39,202 nucleotides of DNA from an uncultured Bacteroidia bacterium (GTDB taxonomy: Bacteria; Bacteroidota; Bacteroidia; Bacteroidales; Prolixibacteraceae): NCBI GenBank assembly GCA_903905505.1, contig CAIVGL010000005.1, positions 1 to 39,202 of the forward strand. Direction: 5' to 3'. Within the stretch, counting starts at the first letter, position 1, and each line of letters opens with the position of its first letter. Below, piece by piece: positions 7,354 to 16,388 of this stretch. The notes under the pieces were generated by a model. That model worked only from the letters and a program-made list of their open reading frames with translations. It had not been told where the DNA came from and did no database searches. The position numbers and the translations under genes were made by a program.

Positions 7354-10300
7354 TTAATTAGTCACTTTAATCCCCTTAAGCAAGCACAAATAAGCTTCCT
7401 CAAGTACAGGCTTCACTTGAATAGCTTCAGCGGAAGGTTTTTCAGCAGCTAAGAAGCGTAATTTGATCAAATCACCCTCTCTGGAATGATGAACAACCCG
7501 ATCTTTAGCTGGGAAAGAATCAAATTCCTTAGCTGGGATCGTATATTGCCATACGAGACCCTCAGCTAGCTTAACCATGTCGCCAGGGTTTCCAGCGTAA
7601 TGCAACTGACCTCTATTTACCACAGCAACCTGATTACATGAGCTAGAGATATCTTCAATAATATGGGTCGAGAAGATCACTACACGTTCACGACTTAGCT
7701 CAACGAGTAGATTTCTAAATCGAATACGTTCTCGAGGATCTAGACCTGCCGTTGGCTCATCCACGACTAATATCCGTGGAAGATGAAGTAAGATCTGAGC
7801 AATCCCTATTCGCTGCTTCATCCCACCTGAGAACCCCCCAATCTTATCGTCTTTGCGATCCCAAAGATGGACAGATGAAAGAACATATTCTATTCGAGTA
7901 GCGCGCTCAACAGGATTGGTAAGCCCTTTTAGCAAAGCTTGGTAATCTAAATATTCAAAAGCAGACATATTCTCATACGACCCAAACTCCTGAGGGAGAT
8001 ATCCAATAAGTCCTTGAAGCTCTTCCCGTTTTTCTTGTGTATCGATCCCATTGATCCAGACCTTACCATAGCTCTGCTCATAAATACCACAGATTATGCG
8101 CATCATGGTTGATTTTCCTGCACCATTCGGTCCTAACAGACCAATCATTCCGGTATCAATCTGAAGTGAAACGCCTTTTAAAGCTTTAAAGGCATCGCGT
8201 TTACGACCGATAATAGGCATCTGTTCGACCAGTTTAAAGAACACCCGTCGCGAACCAGCAAAGCGCCCTTGAAGCCTTTCAATATTGACATTCTGAACAT
8301 AAAGCATCTCAGCAGTCCGATTAACAGACAGTGCGAAGTACCACAGGATACCAATTAGAACTACAGAACCGATCGAAGACCAAGCCAGATAAAGAAGAAC
8401 CAGCATAATCGAAGGTAGAATCCAATAGATAAATCCCAGTCCAATTTTCCCCATCCTGGATGGCCATGTTAAACCATCTCGTTCACCTTTATAATCAAGG
8501 TATTCGCGAATAGGTCCCCACAAGTATAAGGAGAAGAAGAAAATGATATGCGACAGAAGAAACATAAACAATCCATTCTGAAGATAACCGAATGTAAAAT
8601 AGAACAAGAAACCTAAGATTGGCAGTTCCCATACGAAATCATCAAAATCGCGCCAGCTCTTGTAATATTTCACCTGACCAGCTCTTTCGCGGATACGAGT
8701 GTTACCAATCCACTCCCGTTTAAAACGACCTCCCCAATTATAGATCTTCACCAAATTTTGTATTCGAATCTGAATGGGTTCATTCGGATCGACAATAGAT
8801 TCCTTCGCTTTACGCAAACTATTGTTAACAAACCAAGTGGTACCAGGGATAACAAGAACCAAGGCAATCATATCGAGCATCTGCCATAGGAATGCGTCAA
8901 CATGCGCATAAATTAAATAAACACCCAACAACAGAACAACTCCTTGAATAATTTGTGTTCTCAGCGATAGACCTTTCATCCATATAATGGCATTTTCAAG
9001 ACCGAAATAGAAGGTTGGAATAAATATAAGGGTTAGTAATGTACTCATGCTCAACCCGCCAATAACAGTAATTGCAAAGGGAGCCCCAATGGCACCTACA
9101 TATTCATTATCACCCATAGCCAATGGGAACATAGCAATCACGGTAACAATAGCAGTAATTAAGATCGGACGAATTCGAGACATACCAGCCAAGATCAAGG
9201 CTCGCTCGGTCCGGAAACCTCTTTTTCGTAAAATATTGGTATAGTCAATCAGGATAATTCCATTGTTGACTACAATTCCGATTAAAATGATAAATCCAAT
9301 TAACGTATTTGCGCTAAATAGCGAGTTGTGGGTTACAATTAGTGCAACAAAAGATCCAATAGCAGCCAAGGGAATAGAGAACATCAGCACGAATGGGGTG
9401 GAGATCGATTCAAAGACGGAGGCCAGAATCATAAAAATAAGGATAAAGGCAGCCAGGATAAGGAAATAGAAATCCTTCAATGGATCTTCCTCATGAAGTA
9501 CTTGTACGGCGACGCCAGCAGGCAGTTTATAACCTTCAACGATCTTATCGACATCCGCTCTATAGGTAGTCAAGAGATCTTTTGAATCTTGAGCAGCGGT
9601 AACAAAAGAGTAGGAAACTTCAATTTGTTTTTCACGATTTACCCGTGTAATATTTGCTGCCCCAGACGAGTAGATTATTTCACTAATACTCTGAAGTTCG
9701 TGCATAGTTCCTTTCGAATCAGGAATGGGCAGATTTCGAAGTTCATAAATGGTACGTGGTTTTTTCTGCTGTTCAAGTGTGGTGCCCATCATTGGCATCT
9801 CTTTAATCAAGATATCATATTCATCAGTCCCCTGCTTAAACTTAATATTCGTATTCGTCTCTTTATTAAAGGAGCTTAGTTCTCCCGAGATATTCCCCAA
9901 CGCAATATCATTTTCGCTCATTTTCAATGGGTGAAAACGCAAATGGACTTCAGGTCTATTATCGGAATAGCTAACTCTTACTCGCCTCATCGACTCCAAT
10001 GATTCGAGGTAATATTGGAGATCACCAGCCACATTTTTCATCACATCAAAATCTTGTCCTTTAATTAGGATCCGCTCTTGATTATCCCCTACACCTAGCA
10101 ACTTCATCATATTCCCAGTGCCGGTGCTAGTCTGACGGCCACCACCGCCTCCGCCGCCACCTGATCCAGCGCTGGCAGTTGTCTCAGATGCATCAGAGAT
10201 ATCAATAACAGCGCCAGAGACATCCTCCACTCGAGCCCGAACATCATCACGAATTTGGGCGATAGTCCTTTTGCTTATTTTTTGGTAATCTTCCTTGAGC

Positions 10301-12111
10301 AACACATTAACAGTTGCATTTTCCAATTGAATATTACTGGTAACATCATCTTTTTCTTTCAATGAATCGATTCGAGTTTCGATCTGAGAAACAATTTTGT
10401 CGGTAGCTTCGATAGTCGATCCAACAGGCATTGTCACGCTAATCCGAAAAGCTTTTGTCTCAACCTGTGTCAGATTATTCATACTAACGGCAAGACAGAG
10501 GAAGATCGAGACAAAGAAGAAGAGCAATACCCCTACAATCGTCTGAGCTGGTTTGCGCAACGAATACTTCATCAGCATAACATAAGCCTGCACCAGCTTA
10601 TTTCGAGTGGAGACGACATTAAAGCTTAGCTTCTTACTATTCTCCTTTCGGAGGAATGAGTAGGCCATCATAGGCACCAGAAGCATGGCCACAAACAGGG
10701 AGATGGTAAGGGTCGAAATAATTGATACGCCAACATTTTTTCCAATCAGGGTAATCAAGAAATTATCCGAAAAAATAAACGGCAAGAAAACAGTTATTGT
10801 CGTTAAGGTAGAGGCAAAGACCGAGCGCCAAACCTCGGTAGTTCCCTGAATAACAGAGTCACGTGGGGACAGACCTATCCCTCTGAGTCGATAAATATTC
10901 TCCAGGACCACCACGCTATTATCGAGCAGCATACCAACTGCGAGAGCCATTCCAACTAGGGTTAGGCTGTTAATTGAGATATCGGCTCCGAAGAACACAT
11001 TAAACGCTGTCAGGACAGAGATGGGTATTGCCAAAGCAATAATCGACACCAGCTGAAAATTCTTCAAAAAGATCCATAGGACAAGAATGGCAAGAATCCC
11101 ACCCACTAGGGCTAACTCCCCAATCTGGTTCAGATTTTTCTCCATCGTGTCAGCCGCATTGTTCTGAACTTTAATCTGAACATCTTTCGAAGCTAGATCT
11201 TTGTTAAGCCGAGCAATTGTGGCCAATGTATTATGTGAAAGCTCAATAAGATTAGACTGGGCATCATTGACCAACGTTATAGAGACTGAATTCTTACCGT
11301 TTACACGCGAGTAGGAAGTTTCTTCTTTCGTTCCGAAATAGACCTTCGCCACATCTTTCAGGAGGATTGGACCAGGAGCAATGACGAGGTTACTAATATC
11401 TTTTAGATCGTCATATTCTGATGTTACCTGAACAAAATACTGCCGATTTGACTCATAAACATTACCTGCAAATGCTCGTGCTTTGTAGTTCTGAGTGATC
11501 TTATTCCGAATCGTTGCAGCAGTAATATGATAAGCTTCACAAACATTCATATCAAGCTGTATCTCCACAGATTTTTCTCGACCTCCAAATACGTTCACCC
11601 CTGCTATTCCATTGACATTCTCGAGCTCATTCTTGATCTTCAGATCGGTAATATTACGCACCCGGTCGACGCCTCCACTTCCCAGTACCTGAAGCTGCAT
11701 AAACTGGTTTTTCATCTGATTAAGGTCAACCTTGACCACGGTCACCCGAAATTGCTCAGGCAATGATGCTTTTATCTCATCAACCTTCTCTTGAACTTTA
11801 AGGTAAGTATATTTGAAATTGATGTTTTTATTGAATTCGACCATGATAGAACCCTGTCTGGACTGGGCTGTCGACTCCATATTTTCAATCCCTTGAAGCG
11901 CACCAATAGCACCTTCGAGCGGCACAATAGCTTGGCTCTCCATGTATTTTGGATCAACTTCTAGCTGACTAGATACCTGGACATAGAGCATTGGAAGTTC
12001 CGCATTCGGGAATAACTCCATGGAAAGATTTTTCCAGGAAAAATAACCCATCATGCTTAATCCGAAAAAGAGCATGCTGATCAGAACTTTTCTATTAATT
12101 ATAGAATTCAT
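7354..12111 (-). CDS. RND efflux pump fused to extra membrane helices and an ABC ATPase domain
   Basis: A 1585-residue fusion. Residues 1 to about 1035 are a full HAE1-type RND pump: first helix MLFFGLSMMGYFSW, a porter domain, a helix-4 region with GMLLDNSVVVLENI, a second porter domain carrying a Gly-rich insert (about 649-658), and a helix-10 region with VVNNGIILIDY. After two further hydrophobic stretches (about 1040-1095) comes IQNLVKIYN (about 1114-1122), then four more predicted helices. A complete ABC ATPase core follows: GPNGAGKST (about 1326-1334), FSGGMKQR (about 1423-1430), VVDEPTAGLDP (about 1444-1454) and FSTHIIED. Ordinary RND pumps are about 1030 residues and driven by ion gradients, so an attached nucleotide-binding domain is unusual. 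The gene lies between the second RND gene (62-base gap) and the small permease (14-base gap). The frame is uninterrupted, so this is not a sequencing join of two frames. Transport substrate is unknown. Confidence 0.9.
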   Translation of the reverse strand: MNSIINRKVLISMLFFGLSMMGYFSWKNLSMELFPNAELPMLYVQVSSQLEVDPKYMESQAIVPLEGAIGALQGIENMESTAQSRQGSIMVEFNKNINFKYTYLKVQEKVDEIKASLPEQFRVTVVKVDLNQMKNQFMQLQVLGSGGVDRVRNITDLKIKNELENVNGIAGVNVFGGREKSVEIQLDMNVCEAYHITAATIRNKITQNYKARAFAGNVYESNRQYFVQVTSEYDDLKDISNLVIAPGPILLKDVAKVYFGTKEETSYSRVNGKNSVSITLVNDAQSNLIELSHNTLATIARLNKDLASKDVQIKVQNNAADTMEKNLNQIGELALVGGILAILVLWIFLKNFQLVSIIALAIPISVLTAFNVFFGADISINSLTLVGMALAVGMLLDNSVVVLENIYRLRGIGLSPRDSVIQGTTEVWRSVFASTLTTITVFLPFIFSDNFLITLIGKNVGVSIISTLTISLFVAMLLVPMMAYSFLRKENSKKLSFNVVSTRNKLVQAYVMLMKYSLRKPAQTIVGVLLFFFVSIFLCLAVSMNNLTQVETKAFRISVTMPVGSTIEATDKIVSQIETRIDSLKEKDDVTSNIQLENATVNVLLKEDYQKISKRTIAQIRDDVRARVEDVSGAVIDISDASETTASAGSGGGGGGGGRQTSTGTGNMMKLLGVGDNQERILIKGQDFDVMKNVAGDLQYYLESLESMRRVRVSYSDNRPEVHLRFHPLKMSENDIALGNISGELSSFNKETNTNIKFKQGTDEYDILIKEMPMMGTTLEQQKKPRTIYELRNLPIPDSKGTMHELQSISEIIYSSGAANITRVNREKQIEVSYSFVTAAQDSKDLLTTYRADVDKIVEGYKLPAGVAVQVLHEEDPLKDFYFLILAAFILIFMILASVFESISTPFVLMFSIPLAAIGSFVALIVTHNSLFSANTLIGFIILIGIVVNNGIILIDYTNILRKRGFRTERALILAGMSRIRPILITAIVTVIAMFPLAMGDNEYVGAIGAPFAITVIGGLSMSTLLTLIFIPTFYFGLENAIIWMKGLSLRTQIIQGVVLLLGVYLIYAHVDAFLWQMLDMIALVLVIPGTTWFVNNSLRKAKESIVDPNEPIQIRIQNLVKIYNWGGRFKREWIGNTRIRERAGQVKYYKSWRDFDDFVWELPILGFLFYFTFGYLQNGLFMFLLSHIIFFFSLYLWGPIREYLDYKGERDGLTWPSRMGKIGLGFIYWILPSIMLVLLYLAWSSIGSVVLIGILWYFALSVNRTAEMLYVQNVNIERLQGRFAGSRRVFFKLVEQMPIIGRKRDAFKALKGVSLQIDTGMIGLLGPNGAGKSTMMRIICGIYEQSYGKVWINGIDTQEKREELQGLIGYLPQEFGSYENMSAFEYLDYQALLKGLTNPVERATRIEYVLSSVHLWDRKDDKIGGFSGGMKQRIGIAQILLHLPRILVVDEPTAGLDPRERIRFRNLLVELSRERVVIFSTHIIEDISSSCNQVAVVNRGQLHYAGNPGDMVKLAEGLVWQYTIPAKEFDSFPAKDRVVHHSREGDLIKLRFLAAEKPSAEAIQVKPVLEEAYLCLLKGIKVTN

Positions 12112-12173
12112 AAGCTATCTTTTCCGAGTATTACCATTAAATTGTATCCTATTTTTGCCATTCTAGTTCTAGA

Positions 12174-15100
12174 CTAATCCTCTTGTTTGAGTGGTTTATT
12201 AGATGTCATAAGATCATATACACATGGGATCACGAGCAATGTCATCAGTGTACTTGTTATCATACCTCCGATAACGGCATAAGCCATTGGAGAACGCAAT
12301 GATGCACTAGCTCCGAATCCAAAAGTCAAAGGCAATAATGCAATAACCGTAATGATACTGGTCATTAATATGGGACGAAGTCGCTGCTGGCTACCTAAAG
12401 CAATAGCTAGTTTCTTATCCATACCTGTCATACGAAGCTGATTGATCCGATCGATGAGAATGATGGAGTCGTTGACCGCGATCCCGCCGAGCATAATAAT
12501 TCCAATCAAAGCCATCATATTAAAGGTCTGTCCCATAATAAAGAACAAAATAATTGTACCCACAATAGCAAATGGAATAGTAAGCAAGACGACTAACGGA
12601 TGAATTAGCGATTCAAACTGACTAGCTAAAACCATATATACCAACACGATAGAAAGAAGCAGCGCAAATTTAAGATTCGACATCGACTCTTGTCGTTTTT
12701 GCTCTTCTCCAGCTACCTTAATGGAATAGTCGGCAGGCAAAGGGATTGGAGCTATTTTAGCTTGCACTTCAGCAACAACCTTATCAAGGGCCTTCCCGTT
12801 ATCGAGCTCAGCCATCACCTTACCTATACGAGTTTGATTTTTCCTATAGATCTCTGTTGGTGCTAGGGATTCATTTAATTTAGCCACCTCGTAAAGACGA
12901 ATCACAGATGTGCCATTTTTAATGATCATATCACCCAATGCTGCTACGCCAATTTTTGGAACATGAATGGTGATATCTTGCAATTCACCATTCTTATCCA
13001 GCTGCCCAGCTGTGACACCCTTTAATTTGGCAGAAACCTGACTAACGACATCCGTTACTGCCAGATTGTATGAACCTGCTCTAAATCGATCTACTTGAAC
13101 GTTAATCTCCGGATAACCACCCTCCATATTCGTTTGAATGTTGTACAAACCAGGGATCTCTTTGACCGAAGCCTCCACCTGTTTCACAACTTTCTTTATT
13201 TCATTTAGGTCAGTCCCTTTGACCTCAATAACCATAGGAGCCTCCTGCGTACCTAAGATACTTTGCAAGGCCGTTTCGTCTTGTGAAAAGGTGACTTGAA
13301 ACTGTGGGTTTGCCGCATACCATTTTGCAATGGCTTCAGTAACCTGAGATGCTACATATTTTCCAGTCGGCTTGAGGATCACCTTGATCTGGGCTGTATT
13401 TTCCCCTTCATAAACTGATGATGCAGAAGTTGTTGTTCCAGTAGAAGGTCCAATTTTCGAATAAACAGCCTGGATATCGTCTCCTAAAAGCTCTTTAATC
13501 ATATTCTCAACCGATCCAATTGCGGTAGAAGTGCGCTGAAGCGAAGTCCCCTCAGACATCTTAACGTTAATGGTAAACTCTTTACTATCGGTCTTAGGCA
13601 TAAATTCTGATCCAATATAAGGGATCAATAAGAAGGATAAGCCCATTAGAACAAGAGATATGATCGTGATAACCCAACGATGAGGAAGTATTCGTGTAAT
13701 GAAATTACCATAACCAGCAAATTTCGATCCTTTAGGCGCCTGTACCCCTTTATTCTTAAAGAATTGATGATACAACATCGGGATTAAGAACATGGCCACA
13801 AATAAGGAAGATAAATGTGAAAAAGCAACTGTCCACGCTTGGTCTTTAAAAAGTTCTCCAGAGGCCCCATGAATGTATACAATAGGTAAGAAAACCACAA
13901 TGGAGGTTAATGTAGAGGAGGTAATTGCTCCACCCACTTCAGCTGTTCCAACGATTGCCGCCTCCTTGGCAGACATACCTAATTCATGATTTCTGAAAAT
14001 ATTCTCCATCACGACAATCGCATTATCGACTAACATCCCAGCACCCAAAGCAAGTCCGCCAAGTGTCATGATGTTTAATGTCAAATCATTGAAATACATC
14101 AAGTTAAATGTTGCAATAATCGAGATTGGTATGGCGAGACTCACAATTAGGGTCGTTCCAATTTTGCGAAGGAAGATAAACAAGACTAGGATAGCCAAAA
14201 TAACCCCAATAACCATCGTATTTTGAACCTCATCGATAGCTGTCCGAATAAATGTACCTTGATTGGTAACAACGGTAAATCTGTACCCAGGAAGAGCTTT
14301 AGTTATATTAACGAGTGCTTTTTGGATATCATCAACAGCTTTTACGGTATTGTAACGTGTCTCTTTGTAAATGGCCAAAGCCAAACATCTTACACCATTA
14401 ATTCGAACGATATTTACGGGCTCCTTATTGGCAAAGCTAACAGTCGCCACATCGCGCAGAAAAGTTGCCGTCTTCTGAGCAGTGGTACTACCTAAGACCG
14501 GAGACTGATAACCGATGATTAAATTTTCAAAATCGGATTTTTGCTGAAGCAGGCTTACACCTTTAACGACATATTGCAATCCTGTTTCTGTTATTGTCCC
14601 ACCTGAGATGCTTCTATTGTAAGCTTGAATCTTTTGTGAAAGCTGATCGACAGTAATATTAAATGCCTCTAATTTATAGGGATCAGTATCGATTCGCACT
14701 TCACTCTCTTCGATACCTGAAAGCTCCACATCGGCTATACCTTCCAGACGAACCAGCTCATTACGGATATAGTTCGTTGACACCTTGCGAAGTTCATTCA
14801 TATCTGTTATGGTCTCATGCGAAAGGCCCACAATAAGAACTGGCTGTGTATTTGGATCAAGCTGAGTGATAGTTAAAGCATCGATAAGGGTGTTCTGAGA
14901 GAAAGATGTTAAAGCTTTTTGAAGATCTAGAAATGCTTCATTCATATCCTTATTCCAGGCATATTCAACGGTGATCTGTGCAGATCCGGTGCGAGAGATC
15001 GAGGAGACTTCCAGCACGTTACTTTGACGAATCGCCACCGCCTCAATTTTCTCGATAAACATTTTCTCCATCTCTTCAGGTGGTCTCTCACCCGATTTTA

Positions 15101-15248
15101 TCTCGACAAAAATACGAGGAGAGGTCAGGTCAGGAAAAAGATCGATCCCTAATTTCTGATAGGAGATCACTCCGAGGAGTAAGATCCCCATGATCGCCAT
15201 TAGTACGGTTACGGGGTAATTAACTGCAAAAGAGGTCAGTTTTTTCAC
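12174..15248 (-). CDS. RND-type efflux pump permease (AcrB/HAE1-like)
   Basis: Inner-membrane pump expected to capture substrate in the periplasm and pass it to an adaptor and TolC-type channel. Its 1024 residues have the classic duplicated layout: helix 1 (VTVLMAIMGILLLGVISY), porter loop, six helices, second half with the same order. The helix-4 motif is GMLVDNAIVVMENI and the helix-10 region is GGIAVNDSIILIDRI. Thus one of the two AcrB helix-4 aspartates is Asn, and the AcrB helix-10 Lys position is Asn. This pattern is common in this subfamily and does not imply inactivity. It is a paralogue of the pump half of the next gene, so the two could form mixed trimers, as in MdtBC. It is 51 bases after the adaptor gene. 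Confidence 0.93.
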   Translation of the reverse strand: MKKLTSFAVNYPVTVLMAIMGILLLGVISYQKLGIDLFPDLTSPRIFVEIKSGERPPEEMEKMFIEKIEAVAIRQSNVLEVSSISRTGSAQITVEYAWNKDMNEAFLDLQKALTSFSQNTLIDALTITQLDPNTQPVLIVGLSHETITDMNELRKVSTNYIRNELVRLEGIADVELSGIEESEVRIDTDPYKLEAFNITVDQLSQKIQAYNRSISGGTITETGLQYVVKGVSLLQQKSDFENLIIGYQSPVLGSTTAQKTATFLRDVATVSFANKEPVNIVRINGVRCLALAIYKETRYNTVKAVDDIQKALVNITKALPGYRFTVVTNQGTFIRTAIDEVQNTMVIGVILAILVLFIFLRKIGTTLIVSLAIPISIIATFNLMYFNDLTLNIMTLGGLALGAGMLVDNAIVVMENIFRNHELGMSAKEAAIVGTAEVGGAITSSTLTSIVVFLPIVYIHGASGELFKDQAWTVAFSHLSSLFVAMFLIPMLYHQFFKNKGVQAPKGSKFAGYGNFITRILPHRWVITIISLVLMGLSFLLIPYIGSEFMPKTDSKEFTINVKMSEGTSLQRTSTAIGSVENMIKELLGDDIQAVYSKIGPSTGTTTSASSVYEGENTAQIKVILKPTGKYVASQVTEAIAKWYAANPQFQVTFSQDETALQSILGTQEAPMVIEVKGTDLNEIKKVVKQVEASVKEIPGLYNIQTNMEGGYPEINVQVDRFRAGSYNLAVTDVVSQVSAKLKGVTAGQLDKNGELQDITIHVPKIGVAALGDMIIKNGTSVIRLYEVAKLNESLAPTEIYRKNQTRIGKVMAELDNGKALDKVVAEVQAKIAPIPLPADYSIKVAGEEQKRQESMSNLKFALLLSIVLVYMVLASQFESLIHPLVVLLTIPFAIVGTIILFFIMGQTFNMMALIGIIMLGGIAVNDSIILIDRINQLRMTGMDKKLAIALGSQQRLRPILMTSIITVIALLPLTFGFGASASLRSPMAYAVIGGMITSTLMTLLVIPCVYDLMTSNKPLKQED

Positions 15249-15299
15249 TCGAAAAAATTTAGTAATATATTATAATGTACTGGTTATAATGGGTTTTGA

Positions 15300-16367
15300 T
15301 TAATTAATAATCTTAACCTTAGAATTGCTCCGTAACGTCTCGAAACCTTTGGTAACCACACGTTCATTAACTTTTAGTCCTTCAATGACTTCAACGGAAG
15401 TCTCATTTTCTAATCCGACGGTTAGGATACGTTCTCTTACAGCGCCCTTCTCAACCACATAAACTGTTTTCCCGCGGTTACCCGAAATAATAATATCCTT
15501 AGAGATAACAATAGCGCTATCGCGACGAGCCACTTCAATATCTGCCTTAACGAACATACCTGGACGCAGCTTAAGTTCTGAATTTTCAATAATCAACTTT
15601 CCTTTAAACGTGCGAGTTTCCGTACTTACCACAGGAGACAATTCATTAATCTTAGCCTTTAGAGTATCTTTTGGCAAGGTATAATTAGTGATGGCAACAT
15701 CTTGACCAGCATGCACAGATGCAATATTTTTCTCTGGAAGATTAATCTCCATGTATAGCTTGCTATAATCCATGAGTGTTACTGCAGGCGCGTTTGAAAC
15801 GACACGAGTTCCATTGGTAACCTGAGGCAAATCAACTATAGCCCCCTTAAAAGGTGCGATGATCTCCATTTTAGCCAATTGGATTCTCGCATTTTCGAAA
15901 TCGGTGGTCGCCTGAGCCAACGCCACTTCTGAATTTTTCATCTCACGTAAGGTTACTCCACCTTTTTCGTAAAGTGATTTTTGCTTCTGGTTCTCTAATT
16001 CAGAGATATCAAGATTTAATTTCTTCGTCTTGATAGCAATTGAATTTGCGGTCTCTAGGTTCTCTAACCGAATAATAACTTGCCCTTTTTCGACGATATC
16101 ACCAAGTTTAAAGTCTGCCCCAGTACGAGGATTTTTTCCAAGTAAATAGATGCCTGCCATTTCGGTATTCAAGGTTGTCTGGCTTGCTGCAGTCGCAGTT
16201 CCAGTCGTACTAATAAATTGCACAATCGGCTTCTTCACCACATCGGCTACAGAGACAGGTATCGCCAATTCATTACTCACTTGACTTCCTTGATTGGCAC
16301 ATGAAGCTAGCACTGGAATCAATGCTGCTAAGATCCATTTGTTGCTTATTGTTAAATTGAAATTCAT
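15300..16367 (-). CDS. RND periplasmic adaptor (membrane-fusion protein, HlyD/AcrA type), lipoprotein
   Basis: Links the inner-membrane pumps to the outer-membrane channel. It has 355 residues with a lipoprotein signal ending ALIPVLASC (C23), so it is anchored by lipid like AcrA. A lipoyl/barrel-sandwich half appears near TATAASQTTLN and GDIVEKGQVIIRLEN, a helical hairpin spans roughly 110-165, the second lipoyl half is near IIAPFKGAIVDL, then a beta-barrel domain with KLRPGMFVKADIEV and a membrane-proximal end (VIEGLKVNERVVTKGF). All parts are present. It sits 21 bases after the TolC-type gene and 51 bases before the first RND gene, the normal order for a tripartite efflux operon. Confidence 0.93.
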   Translation of the reverse strand: MNFNLTISNKWILAALIPVLASCANQGSQVSNELAIPVSVADVVKKPIVQFISTTGTATAASQTTLNTEMAGIYLLGKNPRTGADFKLGDIVEKGQVIIRLENLETANSIAIKTKKLNLDISELENQKQKSLYEKGGVTLREMKNSEVALAQATTDFENARIQLAKMEIIAPFKGAIVDLPQVTNGTRVVSNAPAVTLMDYSKLYMEINLPEKNIASVHAGQDVAITNYTLPKDTLKAKINELSPVVSTETRTFKGKLIIENSELKLRPGMFVKADIEVARRDSAIVISKDIIISGNRGKTVYVVEKGAVRERILTVGLENETSVEVIEGLKVNERVVTKGFETLRSNSKVKIIN

Positions 16368-16388
16368 AATCTTATATTTTTTAATTGA

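Noticed and set aside
9589-9879. Plus-strand open frame inside the RND-ABC fusion gene
   Set aside because: It is antisense to a strongly supported frame and shows no family features.
12174-15248. Loss of one helix-4 Asp (DN instead of DD) and of the helix-10 Lys as signs of an inactive RND pump
   Set aside because: The LVDN and VN(D/N) patterns are common in this RND subfamily, so they do not mark inactivity.
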